From the NCBI GenBank assembly GCA_015680685.1, contig MNCI01004050.1, positions 377,971-441,970 of the forward strand: a DNA stretch of 64,000 bases. Direction: 5' to 3'. The notes below the pieces were generated by a model. It was given only the letters and a program-made list of their open reading frames with translations, had not been told where the DNA came from and did no database searches. The first letter of the stretch is position 1; each line of letters begins with the position of its first letter. The DNA comes from Gnetum montanum (taxonomy: Eukaryota; Streptophyta; Gnetopsida; Gnetales; Gnetaceae). Positions 46,064 to 57,999 of the stretch are shown here, in pieces. A program made the translations under genes and the position numbers.

Positions 46064-47335
46064 CATGGCCATGTACAAGCAAATCTTCTCACCTTTGGTT
46101 CTCATAGAGCCTCATGGCAACATTCAATGATACATTAGCCCTCATTGCCTAGACCTTGAGCCTACAGCCTACAATGAGTACATAGCATCCATAGAAGCAC
46201 CACTAGATTAGCCCAACCATCTAGTTAAGGCTCTTGATCTAGAGGCAAGGGACGTCACAAAAGATCCCCTTGTCAAGATCTTTGTGGCTACACCTAATGG
46301 TGAAGCAAGAACACTAAAACTAAGCTCCTTACTAGAGCCCCAGCATGCTCAAGACATTGTTAGAGTGCTTAACAATAACATCAAAGCATTTGCATTATCA
46401 TACAAGGACATGCCAGGCCTAGATCCTTGGCTAGTCCAACACAACATCATCATTGATCCCTGCATTAAACCAGTTAAGCAGAAAGCGTGCAAGGTTAGAC
46501 CTGAGGTGGCGTTGGTAGTGTGTGATGAGATCACTAAGCTTTATAAAGCTAGTTTCATCTTAGTTGTTGACTATGTAGACTGGGTCTCTAACATTGTAGT
46601 TGTGCCTAAGAAAAATAGAAGTATATGCATTTGCTTAGAATTTTGGAACCTAAACAAGGCAACCATCAAAGATGACTTCCTATTACCTAGTATCGATCAA
46701 TTGATTGATACCATGGCTAGACACACCTTGTTGTCCTTCATGGATAGGTTCTCAGGCTACAACCAGATTAGGATCAACCTTGACCACTAGCTTAGTACAA
46801 CCTTCATGACCCCCTGGGGTATGTTTTGCTACAATGATGCCTTTTGGATGATGTAGAAGCAACATATCAATGCGTGATAACATACATCTTTAGTGACTAC
46901 ATGCTAAGGTTGCTCAACAACTATGTCAATGACATTGCCGTTAAGTCCAAAGTGGTCCACAACCACGAAAATGACTTAGACTTAATGCTTAAACATTGCC
47001 TAAAACATGAGCTTAGGTTAAACACCAAGAAGTATGTTTTTGGCATCAAAATAAGCTAGATGCTTGGCATTGTAGTATCTGAAGTAGGAATATGTGTAGA
47101 CCCTAACAAGGTTAAGGCCATAACCAACTTGACACCACCAACCAACCTTAAGGAGTTATGAGGATTGCAAGGTAGATTATAATTTAAACGCAAGCTTATC
47201 GCCTAGTTAACCGACAAGCTACAACCAATGCAACATTTTCTCAAGAAAGGATTCCACTTCGAGTGGATTGCTTACTGCTAACAAGCATTTAACAACCTTA
47301 AGCAAGAGCTGGCACAATTGCCTATGGTTCACCCT
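46064..47335 (+). pseudogene. Reverse transcriptase of element D
   Basis: Begins near MAMYKQIFSPL (46064). The open piece 46284-46790 carries MPGLDPWL, SNIVVVPKK, LNKATIKDD, LPSIDQLID and LSFMDRFSGYNQI. The catalytic motif is YVND (46922-46933), the first Asp having become Asn. There is a frameshift between 46790 and 46850. It is homologous to RT of C along its length. Confidence 0.85.
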
Positions 47336-47640
47336 CCATGAGGAGATAAATCTTTTTACATCTACCTTGCCACTTCTGATGCATCCATCTCTTCCCTACT
47401 TTGCCAAAAGCAAGATGATGGTGCAAAGGTCCTAGTTTACTACCTGAGCCATGCATTAGTGGCCCATGAGATGAAATACAATGATGTGGAAAAGCACTAC
47501 CTCACCCTTGTTTTCTCACTAAAGAAGTGGAGGAATTGCCTATTCTGCAATCAAGTTAATATCATTTTCAAAAATAACATACTCTGAGCCTCTTACATTG
47601 TGTAAGCCTCAACAAAAGGTCAAGCTATATCCACACAACT
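47336..47640 (+). pseudogene. First RNase H of element D
   Basis: Reads FYIYLATSDASIS, VYYLSHALVAHEMKYNDVEKHY and LVFSLKKW. It is the same domain as 39757-40070 in C, with a TGA at about 47341 and another at 47586. Confidence 0.7.
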
Positions 47641-48316
47641 CATGACTTCACCCATAAATGATCAAGCAACCATAGATCCTGAATTCCCAAACAAGCACAT
47701 TAGTAGCATTAGCCAAGTGCCTAACAACTATGAGGCACTCCTACATTTTGACAGAGCTTCAACCTCTCGAGTAGGTAACACCACTGCTATTTTCACATTT
47801 CCCTCTAGAGAGATCTAACCCTTCACATATTGTTTCAGATTCCCTTGCACCAACAATGTAGTAAAGTACGAAGGTCTCCTCCAAGGCATCCTTGTAGCAC
47901 ATGACCTAGGGATCTAATGCATAGTGATCTGAGGTGACTCAAAATTAGTGGTCAAATAGGTGATAGAGGTTTATGCCTACAAGGCACAACATTTACAACC
48001 TTATTGTGACCTAGCAAAGCACTTGCTTCAACACTTTGCAACTACCAATGTCCAACATATTTTCCAAAATGAAAATTCCATTGCCAACACACTTGCAACA
48101 TTAGCCCTTAGCATCATGCCTAGCATGTTCAATGCATTGCCCACCTCAGTGGCAAATTGCACTGCATCTATCATGCAAATCATCAAAGACACATCCATAG
48201 CCACAGTTAACACCATTCACACAAAAGAGTGGTACGACAATATCAAGGCATACCTTCTACAAGGTGAGCCTCCGCAACACTTAACTACTACTCAAAAAGA
48301 TGCAGTATGCAAATGA
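47641..48316 (+). pseudogene. Second (archaeal-type) RNase H of element D
   Basis: Reads LHFDRAST, VVKYEGLLQG, GDSKLVVK and NSIANTLATLAL. Three of the four acidic residues remain; the last Asp is Asn. Stops lie at about 47817, 47916, 47928 and 47957. The open piece 47960-48316 runs into the linker before integrase. Confidence 0.75.
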
Positions 48317-49470
48317 TCATGGCAATACATCATCATAGGTGATAACACATTATGTTGCAAATCCTATGATGACATACTACTAACCTATGTAAGCAAAAGC
48401 GAAGCACATGCAATCATTGAGCAAGTGCACAAAGGAATATGCAGAGATCATGTAGCACCTAAGGCAATTGCAGCAAAAATCATATGGCTAGGCTACTATT
48501 GGCCTTACATGGAAAGTAGTTGTGTCTCAAATGTTAAAACATGTGAAACTTGTCAATGACATAGCAACTTAATGCACATGCCACCAACTGAATTGCACCT
48601 AATGCAAATCATGTGGCCATTCCAACGTTGGGGCTTGGACATCATTAGACCCATAATGCCCAAGTCCTTTGTAGTGCATAGCTTCATAATAACCACAACG
48701 GAATACTTTACCAAGTGGATTGAAGCTATTCCCCTTCGGAAGACAACATTGTAGCAAGTTTGCAAGTTCGTGGTGGATAACATAGTGACATGTTTCGATT
48801 TGCCCATGACCATAGTGATGGACAACGAGCTGCAATTTAGCAACACCAAAACCAAAACCTTTTGTGAGCATTTTGGCATAAAACATTCATTTTCATTACC
48901 ATACTATCCTCAAGTAAATGGCCAAGCGAAGGCCACTAACAAGATCATCGTCAACCTTCTCAAGAAAATTCTAAGCAATAGCAAACGATGATGGCATGAG
49001 CAACTAGTCTACGCACTTAGGGCCTACCGCACAACACACCGAACAGCAATAACTATGATGTTTTACATCCTGATTTATGAGTCTAAAGTAATTTTTTCAC
49101 TTGATTGCAAGTTTCATCACTCTGGGTGATCCTCTTGAATTTCATTGACAAAGGTCAAAATAATGAGTTGAGAACCATAGACCTTGACTCAATAGAGGAG
49201 GAGCACACACATATGCTTGATCGCATCAAGTGGTACCGAGAAAAGAAACAGCAAAAGCATTTTCATAACCAACATCAGCATCCAATCCAAAAAGGGGACC
49301 TAGTCTTCAAGGCTACTCATGAATTCATAGATAAGTTTTTAGCCAATTGGAAAGGGCCCTTCTTGGTCACTAAGGTCTACAAAAATGAAGCATTCAAGCT
49401 TGCTGATTAAGATGGAAACAAGTTTGTCAATCTAGTAAACCATTCATACTTGAAGTCATATTACATCTGA
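48317..49470 (+). pseudogene. Integrase of element D
   Basis: The zinc part reads HKGICRDHVAPKAIAAKI and CETCQ. The core reads WGLDIIRPIMP, then VMDNELQFS, then YYPQVNGQAKATNK, in which the catalytic Glu has become Lys. The C-terminal part resumes after a frameshift at about 49105 and ends with NWKGPFLVTKVY and a TAA followed by matching SYLKSYYI, stop about 49470. Confidence 0.8.
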
Positions 49471-49509
49471 CATGCAGCATCACATATCAACGAAGCAAGG
49501 TAAGCATTC

Positions 49510-49940
49510 ATTCACTACAATGCTAAACTGGCACAGCTCATCTACTATGATACTAAACTAGCATAGCTTGTCTGCTACAATGTTAAATTGGCAAAGCATT
49601 CATCTACTATGATGTTAAACTAGCGTGCACATACAATCCATCAGCTATGATGTTAAACTAGCACAGCATCTATCTACTACAATGCTAAACTGGCATAGCT
49701 CATCCTTGGGTCACAACATTAAACTAGAACAATGCATCCACTATTATTATAAACTAGTAGTCCACCATGACTTTAAAGTGTCATAGCACATCTACTACAA
49801 CATTAAACTAGCACATAATGTGTTTGCTAGAACTATAAACTAACACAGCATAGTCTGCCAAGACCTTAAACTAGGTTCATAGTCTACTAAAACCTTCAAC
49901 TAGTAAGGCCATGGTCTACCAAGACCTTAAACTAGGTTCA
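49510..49940 (+). repeat. Tandem repeat array 3 of element D
   Basis: About twelve degenerate units near CATCTACTATGATGTTAAACT plus AGCACAG, grading into AGTCTGCCAAGACCTTAAACT. Directly after the integrase, as in C. Confidence 0.9.
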
Positions 49941-51081
49941 TAATCAGTCACTAATAGTTCCTTCCATTCCTATGAAAGCAAGCAAGTGAGCATAACCCCC
50001 CTTCTACACCACGCAAGTGAGCATGCTATAGTCCTAGAATGGAGCACTTGCAACAAGGGTAGCCTTTGGAGCACTTACAATATCTTAGCCCCCTATAATT
50101 TTACTGGCTTTTAAGCACCTGCAATGGGTGCAACCTTTAGAGCACTTGTAGCATCTTTGCCCCCATTTTTTAATGTGGTTTTCTTGTTTTCTCAGAGTTG
50201 TGTTTAGAGGATGAAGCCCTAAGTCATTGTACAAAGGTGCCTCTCATCATAGCAACAAGTCACCACATCACTCCAATGTGCATGATTTGACTAGCTAAGC
50301 CTCTCAAGAGTGCACATCCTTCTCAACCCATTATATCCCACTCACACCTACTCCTATATCTAGATACCCTTCCATTCTTTGTGTAGCAAAGATTGAAAAC
50401 TCTTTGACATTCACGTGTTGTGACCACATGGCACCTTCTTCAAGTCAAACCATAGGATCCAAGGTGGACGTAACATAAAGTGTCCCATGGGAAGCCTTTG
50501 TTGGCCAGTCAAAGCCTAGGTGGATGTAACACAAGTCATTCCAGGGAGGAAACACCTATCATATAGACACAATGTGATTTCGTAAACACCAAAGCAAAGT
50601 CCATCTAGTGACATGCAACTCACTTGATGAAGAGCACCTTGCAACAAGCATTTAGCAATGTGTAGAGCCCAACGTAGGCTTGCCCAATAGCAAAGAGTAA
50701 AAATAAAAAGGAGAAAAGAAACAAAAAGAGCAAAAGGAAAAGAGCACATCCCCAAGCAGCCCAATAGTGTTGTAATTTCACAATCAGTTCAGCCATGAAT
50801 CCACACTGACTCTCTTACAAGCACTTTGATGAGAGTTCAAAGTTTTCAAGGGCAAGTCACTCCAATGCCATGGTTACCATCAGCTATGAAGTCCCTACAT
50901 CATCACATCCTATTTGCACCTCATCTTCCCTTTTATCCTCAACGAATTGCCTACATCCTTTTACTTCCACCTGTTACCTCCCTTCTAGCATACCACTATC
51001 TACAACACTCTAGTGCAATGACATCCAACCATGCATGGAAGAGTGATGTTGAGGCCAAGTTTTCTGTGGTGTTTTATTGTT
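49941..51081 (+). other. 3' UTR of element D
   Basis: Non-coding as far as I can see; aligns with 42416-43757 of C. Confidence 0.6.
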
Positions 51082-51134
51082 CTTTGTCAACATTTCTCAA
51101 GTGACTCCTCCAAACATCAACAAAGAGGGGCCAA
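51082..51134 (+). promoter_or_regulatory. Hairpin plus polypurine tract of element D
   Basis: Arms CTTTGTCAACATTT and AAACATCAACAAAG pair imperfectly (10 of 14). CAAAGAGGGGCCAA then leads into the LTR. The PPT is identical to that of C. Confidence 0.75.
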
Positions 51135-52731
51135 TGAAACACCACCAAATCCTGACTATAACATCCTGACTAAAAATTTTTCTAAGTGCTAAGACTACAC
51201 TCTCCAATGCCCCAGAGTGTAGTCAACCTCTTGTAGAATGCATAGTTAGCACAAAAGGCTATTTTCTCATACTTTTGGCTAAGTGTTGAGACTATGCTCA
51301 ACCCTAGATGGGAGCATAGTCAACCTCTCGTGGAGAGCATAGTCAGCACAAAAGCCAATTTTTATAGATTCTTCTAAGTGTTGGGACTACGCTCTCCACT
51401 ACCCCAGAGTGTAGTCAACCTCTTGTGAAGAGCATAGTCAACACGAAGGCTAGTTTTGCAATTTTCTCCAAGTGTCAGCATAAATCCAGTTGCAGCAAAT
51501 TTTTCTAAATGTTGAGACTACACTCTCCACTACCCCAGAGCATAGTCAACCTCTAGTGAAGAGCGTAGTTAGCATGGAGACTAATTTTTTGTAATTTTCT
51601 CTAAGTGTGGGACTATGCTCTCCCCTAGTCTAAAGCATAGTCAAGCGTAGTTAACAAGAACAACCTCTAGCAACCTCCACAACATAGCAACACCACTTAG
51701 CTCAGCTCCAACTCATCTTTGACAAGCATAGTTAGAAAAATTCTTCATTTTATATTCCCTTTTTTGGCCTCAAAATTGTAACTATGCTCGACCCCATGCA
51801 AGAGTGTGGAGAGCATAGTCCTAAAGCATAGTCTCTGGCTTTCATTTTTTAGGTACCTTGTAATCTTCTCGGCACACACATGCAATTGGTACCATAGTCA
51901 CAATCTCACAGGGTCTAGTAGAGCACAGCAGAGCACAACACCACCAGCCTAGTGGAGAGCATAGTTAAGTGAGAGAGTAGTCCCAACTGTCCCCTCTACC
52001 ACATGGTAGCCATCTTGCATCTTCCGCTAACCCTAGGCCTATAAATACCCACACCCTCAATGTTTTCAAAATTGGCAAATTTGGGGTTGGCAAATCAAAG
52101 AGTTAATGAACCAAAGGCATTTCAGCGAACCAGAGAAAGACAAAGTTGCAGACCACCATAGTCCACCAAAGCACCGCAACTAATGGTACACCATGGTAGC
52201 CAACCCAAAAAATGTAGACACCTCAGTGAAACGCCATTCTTTGTAGCTAGACACCTCTAAGACTCTGACTACATTATCCACTATGCCTATTGTACACCGT
52301 GTACCTTCTAATCCCTTTTGGTGTTAACTACACTCAATCCCATTTGGGGTGGTGTTCTGTTTCTCTCTCTCTTTCTCCTTGCATTTTTAGCATTTTATTT
52401 GCATTTTTCGCTATTTCACCACATAGCCACCCCTAAAACTATGCTTGGGCAACAATCTCTGCACATTGGCACCCTTATTTTTGCCAAAAATCTTAACTAC
52501 GATTGACCCCATTGACACCGTTAACACTGCTTGAATACTTAGCATTGTTTTGCATCAACATTACAACTAACCACGCTACATCCTAGTTGCATCCGATAAG
52601 TCCCTATTTGATCAAAAATACCATTTAGGGCACCCTATCTCCACCTCCAACAGGCCCTCACGCAAATTTAGGATTAGGTTATGTGCTCGTGGACCTTAGT
52701 GTTCTAGCCATTAATGTTCTTGATCGTTACA
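51135..52731 (+). repeat. 3' LTR of element D
   Basis: 1597 bp, TGAAACACCACC to CTTGATCGTTACA. The U3 part has five or more hairpin units of about 95 bp built on GACTATGCTCT...AGAGCATAGTC (51190-51650). The TATA box is at 52040-52046 (CCTATAAATACCC). Confidence 0.9.
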
Positions 52732-52736
52732 TATAG
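52732..52736. repeat. Right target-site duplication of element D (TATAG)
   Basis: Partner of TGTAG at 16206-16210. Confidence 0.75.
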
Positions 52737-54405
52737 TATTTTTGTGCTACATAGATGGGGCTACATATATGGGGCCTTGTATAAGCATGGGCTCTATCAA
52801 CGAGGCCTAGTTTACGGGGTCTGTAAACAAAATTTTCAATTTTGAATATTTTGAAAAATACAATGAATTTTTAAGTGAATGTGGGGTCCATGGAGTCCTA
52901 GAAAAGTCAAGAATATGACGAAATCATTGAAGAGGATCTTTGAAAACTCAAAAATTCAAAAATTTGATGGAGAATGTGTGAATTAAAGAAAATATGTAAA
53001 AGAGCACATGGTCAGATGCAAAAGATGAATGTATGAAAGATTTTGATTATAAGAATGTCTAAGGATAAGGTGCTTAATGAGTCCAACCAAGAGATATGCA
53101 AGTGGATCCTCCCCATAGTAGGCACATGCCTCATTTACCTTTACATAACCTCAACCTAAGGAGTCCATGGGTCCTATAGGTGATTCATGGTTGATGGAAG
53201 TTAAGGACCAAAACCCTAAAGATTCTACCAAACAATTTAAGTATGTTAGACAAAGACACCAAATAAGAACATGGACATTGGTAGTGAGGTGAGTTACAAG
53301 TAGCATGGATGGATGATGAAGATGATGAAATAGAATTCTAAATTGAGATCATAAGAAGTCCCTTATGGATTTATGTTTAAATAACCTAATAAAATCCATC
53401 CTTAGTCTAGACAAAAACCAGCCACTTTCAGTGACTTCACATCACCACTCTAAGACTGATCCACCTCCTCAAGACACAAGAGTGCTCCCACAAAATAATC
53501 ACCATTCCTTAAGAAGAAGAAAAGAGAAGCAAGACCTGAGAGAAGGCCTTAGTTAGAGGGGACCTTCAAGCATGGGTAACATGTCTTTCTAGTCCCATAA
53601 TGAGTTCTTGTAGCCCATTTATTTGTCTAAGGGGTGCGCTTTGAATTCCCATCATGTTTTGTTTTCTATTATTTTTTTTTTGTTTTATTTTGTTTTCTCT
53701 CTCTTCTTCTTCTTTTTTTCTTTTTGGATGGAAACCACACCATGCAAAGACTTATTCAACTTCCTATTATTGGTAGACATAGAATGGTAAAAAGTCTATG
53801 AAAACACTCATGCACCCAAATAAGTAGAAGAGTACAAAGATTATTGAGCTCCCTTAAAGTCACACCCTATGCAAACCTTTGAATCCTTCTTGATTCTCGA
53901 AACTACAAAGATCATAAATTTAGTAAAAGTTTATTTAATAAAAGGAACATCATACTTCCAAAACGAGAAAAACCATAGAGTTTTTGAATGGGAAGATGTC
54001 ATGGACTCACTACCTGTTTCATGAAAAGGAAATCATGTCTTAACCATTGGTACAAAAATTCAAAAATAGAAACCAAACATTAGAAAACAAAACATTAAGC
54101 ACAAACCACCATTAGCAACAACTATAGCATCACTATGTCCTATTGGCAAAAAGCACGTTTATTAACGAAAATTATAAAATCACACTAAAATAAATTAAGA
54201 TATATATGAAAGTGTAAAATATTCAAGAAAAATTTAAATGTACTAACAATGGTGTAAAATAGGAAAAAGTTTTAAAATAAAAAAAATGTGTAAAACAAAA
54301 AATAAAAAAACTGAGGAGTGACGTATATGATTAGCACAAATGGCCACCTTTCCCATGATTGAGTTGGAAGGAGAAGATCTAAAAAATTTAGTGTGGTTGT
54401 TCATT
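52737..54405 (-). other. Spacer of element A between integrase and the coiled-coil ORF, right of insertion D
   Basis: Matches 3960-5460 of element B in several blocks (for example GAGATATGCAAGTGG at about 53090, GGGGTGCGCTTTGAATTCCC at 53631). It contains a T-rich microsatellite-like stretch at 53655-53725 and A-rich GTGTAAAA repeats at 54190-54310. No gene seen; the plus frame 53365-53556 has no match in B. Confidence 0.6.
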
Positions 54406-55640
54406 CATTAAGGTATTTGTTGCAATGGCTTGCTTAGGCTTGTGGAAAGGCTTTATCTCTTGGATGTTGACCAACTGCTTCTTATTCAAGCTTTCAGGTT
54501 TGTATATGATCATGGCCCCATAAGGAAAGGTTTCATCAATTATATAAGGCCCATCCCACAATGTTTGGAATTTTGTTTTTTGAGGAACATGTGTGGGGTT
54601 CCAATTGAGAAACTTATCTCCTGGTTCAAATTTCTCTTTCTATATCCTAAGGTCATGATGTTATTTGTTGAATGTCTTATGCACTTCATTTAAGGATAGG
54701 GCCACTAATCAATTTTTTTCCAGCACATTTAATTTGATTAATCTTTCTTTTTGTGCCAGACTTAGGTCAAGATCCAAGTCATGGGCTGTTGAGAGTGTAC
54801 GGAGCTCGAATTGAATTGGGAGTGTTGGAAGTTTTCTATACATCAACTTGTAGGGAGAGTAGCCAATAGGGAGTTTCCATGTTGAGAAATAGGCCCAATG
54901 GGCATCATTAATTTTTGTACTCTAGTCTCTCCTATACTTGCTAATAATTCTTGTTAGAATCTTTGTGATCTCCCTATTAGTAATTGGCTTGGGGGTGATA
55001 GGGTGTTATTAATTTATGTTTAACCCCCAAGCATTGCATGAGTTTTCAAAAAGTAGCACTTGTAAAATGGGTTCCATTATTAAAAATTAGTGCACATGGC
55101 ACCCCAAACCTATTCACAACATTTTTTTGTACAAAACAAGTAGCAGTGGATGATGTATAGTCAATGACGGTTGCTGCTTCTACCAATTTGGTACAATAGT
55201 CAATGGTGATGATTATATATGCCTTCCTATTAACATCGGTGTGATGGGACCCATGAAATCTATGCTCCATATGTCAAAGGGTTCCAATGGTTAAACTATT
55301 GAGGACCCTCCAAATGTGTGGTCATCCCATCATCTCATTGATAGCACTCACAAGATCAGATAAATTAATGAGCATCCCTGAAGATTGTGGACCAATAGTA
55401 TCCTACAATTAGGATTTTTATGGTTGTGTGTCTCCTAGCATAGTGGCCCCCACAATGACCCTCATGAGCATCTTGAAAAACATGCAATTAATCTACATTA
55501 GATACACACTAACGAATTAGGCCATTAGCGCATACCTTGTAAAGGTGTTCATTGATTTCCATGAAGTGCTTAGGCCAATGAAGAAATTATTGTTTATTCT
55601 TGTGGTCTAGATCTTGTGGCATCTCCTAAGTGAGAAGATA
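54406..55640 (-). pseudogene. Integrase of element A
   Basis: The open piece 55270-55046 reads IIITIDYCTKLVEAA and FGVPCALIFNNGTHFTSATF, the second catalytic region of an Athila-type integrase core with Asp replaced by Asn in FNNGTHF. The C-terminal part lies near 54600 (KFLNWNPTHVPQ-like). Interrupted by several stops. Confidence 0.75.
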
Positions 55641-55699
55641 ACTGAGGATGCCATCATACCATTTTGGTTCTATAGGCATTTTTTCATTTATTACATCAG

Positions 55700-56180
55700 C
55701 AAAGAGGAGTTCATTATGAAATTGGTTAGAGAGCAGGCTCTCCTCCTCTTTGCTATTCCATCATAACTAGGATAAGTGATCAGTGATCACATTCTCAATT
55801 CCCTTTTAATCTACCATTATAAGATTGAATTCCTACAATATCACTAGCCACTGTATAACATGGGGGCTCATTATTGGCTTATTCATGAGGAAGCAAATGG
55901 CACTATGATCAATGTGCACAAACACTTTATATCCAAGCATATAGTACTTGAACTTCTCTAAGGTAAACACCACTACCATCAATTCATTTTCTATGGTGGT
56001 GTAGTTTAGTTGTGTACCCACAATGCTTTGACTTGTGCAGTGGATGTAATATGAATGTTTCTTATCATCCAACTACATAAGCATAGCTCCCAAGGCATGG
56101 TTAGATGCATCCATCATGATATGGAATGGTCTAGACTAGTCAGGTGCTCATAGAATTGAAGTCTCTACAAGGTTATGCTT
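55700..56180 (-). pseudogene. RNase H of element A
   Basis: The open piece 56072-55833 reads HCTSQSIVGTQLNYTTIENE and then FTLEKFKYYML, VFVHIDHSA, which are the Ty3/gypsy RNase H motifs. The start of the domain (MDASNHALGSYA, about 56110-56075) is interrupted by a stop. Confidence 0.8.
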
Positions 56181-56239
56181 GAGGCTCTGGAATGCATTTT
56201 CTTATTCCTTGGTCCAAAAAAAGAGAGCATCTTTCTTTG

Positions 56240-57050
56240 TTAGCTCAACCAATGGTTTCGCAATCTTATAGAAATTTTCTATAAATTATCGGTAGTAGCC
56301 AGTGTGTCTAAGGAATGACCAAACATCTTTTGACAAGTGATTCCTTAGATGACCCTTATCTTTTTAGGGTCTACCTCAATCCCTTCTTATGAAATTCTAT
56401 GCCCCAATACAATGCCTTCTTAGACCATGAGATGGCTCATTTTTCAATTAAGACACAAATTTGTTTCCACACATATTTTTAGAACTTGCTCAAGGTGGTC
56501 CAAGGCTTTCTCGAATGTAGCACCATAAGTGTAGAAGTCATCAATAAAGACTTCCACTCTACTATTGATTTGCTATTGAAAGATGCTTAAGACTAGGTTT
56601 TGAAAAGTGGCAAGAGTATTGCTTAGATCAAAAGGCATCTTGTGATATGCAAAGGTTCCCCAGGAACTCATGAATGTTGTTTTGGCTTGGTCTTCTAGTG
56701 TAATCTAGATTTGGTTATAGCCACTATAACCATCCAGAAAACTATAATAGCAATGCCTAGATATGACGTCCAATACCTAATCAACAAATGGCAATGAAAA
56801 ATTATCTTTGAATGTTGCCATGTTTAATAGCCTAAAGTTGATACAAACCCATCATTTACCATCTCTCTTTGGCACTATCATGAGTGGACTGACCCACTCG
56901 CTATTTGTAATGGGGTATATGAACCCTGCCTTAAGGAGTTGCTCAATCTCCTCTTTGATGATTTTCTTCAATTTTGGGTTCAACTGCCATTGTGGTTGCC
57001 TCCTTGGCTTCATGGATGGATCCATGTAAATGCAATGCTAGCATATCCAT
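56240..57050 (-). pseudogene. Reverse transcriptase of element A
   Basis: Minus translation: EEIEQLLKAGFIYPI, SEWVSPLMIVPKRDGKWWVC, SFLDGYSGYNQI, TTFMSSWGTFAYHKMPFDL and the catalytic motif FIDDF at 56548-56534. The motif order is complete and less damaged than in B, but stops (TAG/TAA) interrupt it in at least five places. Confidence 0.85.
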
Positions 57051-57373
57051 GGATCAATACTAGTGAGTTCAAGATATGACCAAGCAAAGGTTGTTGGCCA
57101 TCTATTGACCACTTCCAACAATTTTGCTTTCTGTTTGAGAGCAAGTTTGACATTAAGTATAATCAACTTGTTATTTTTTAAGAATGCATATTCCAAGCTA
57201 ATAGGTAGAGTTTTCAACTCTAAGGGCTCTTGTTTGAAATTCTTAGGGATCTCCAACTCTCCCAAATTGGTATCATCAGTTTCATTATCAAAGAGTTGTT
57301 GAGGAACTAGTTCTAGTTCATCCATGCCTATGACATAAGTGCCTATTAGGCTCTCAGTAGGTTCCATGCACAT
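57051..57373 (-). pseudogene. Protease-to-RT linker of element A
   Basis: Open from 57373 to 57038: MDELELVPQQL, LGELEIPKNFKQEPLELK, YAFLKNNKLIILN. It leads directly into RT. Confidence 0.7.
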
Positions 57374-57399
57374 TGTGTTGCTATTAGAATCAGTGGTCA

Positions 57400-57990
57400 G
57401 CCATTGGGTGCCCTCTTACTTTATGGTTAATGCATATAGACACCTTTGAATATGTGTTTCATGTGCACAGTGCTTGCATGTAGAAATAGATGCTCATTTT
57501 AATAACTAGAGTTTCTGCACATAATTGCACCTAGTATCGCTATACATGATGCATGGAACTCATCTCTTCTTGATCTTTCCAAATGCATTTTCCTTAGATA
57601 TATCCAAGGAAATATCTTTGATGCCTATTCTTGCATCAACATTGCTTACCCATGCCCTTCCCATAATAATTGAAAAGTCCCCCTTACAGTTCTCAACCTT
57701 GATTACTAGGAAATTGACAAGATAAGATCACCCACAAACAGTGGTCATAATGTCTTCGACCAATCCTAGTGGAATAGTGATAGACTGGTTTGCCAATTCC
57801 AATATGATATTGCTCTTCTTAAGAGGTGATAGGTTCCAAACAGTATACATCTCATGAGAAATCAAGTTCACACTAGAACCTGAATCAAGAAGAACTTTAC
57901 ATGGTTTATTCCCATCAATTTGTAAATATATAAGAGTACTCCTAGAATTAGCTAATTTCCTGGGAAGGTTTCCAGCCTAGATCCAATCAC
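57400..57990 (-). pseudogene. Aspartic protease of element A
   Basis: Active site DSGSSVNLIS intact (Asp-Ser-Gly codons 57886-57878), then HEMYTVWNL, LGLVEDIMTT and GDFSIIMGRAWV. The active site is better preserved than in B, where it reads DSC. The downstream frame is broken by stops. Confidence 0.8.
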
Positions 57991-57999
57991 ATATGGCAT

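Larger units (their letters stand above)
16211..52731 (+). mobile_element. Element D: Tat/Ogre-like Ty3/gypsy retrotransposon carrying C
   Basis: Plus-strand element. Order: damaged 5' LTR 16211-16970, gag about 17110-19600, protease to 20392, tandem repeats, antisense HAD-like gene 21325-26615 plus 45524-45590, element C inside its first exon, RT/RNase H/second RNase H/integrase 46064-49470, tandem repeats, 3' UTR, hairpin and PPT, 3' LTR 51135-52731. The lineage is set by the second RNase H domain between the first RNase H and integrase, a Tat hallmark. The end of the 5' LTR, the PBS and the leader are deleted, so the element is dead. Confidence 0.8.

Noticed and set aside
52737-52830. CTACATAGATGGGGC repeats as another LTR
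   Set aside because: Resembles the U3 repeats of A in style, but no TG/CA ends, PBS or PPT were found around it.
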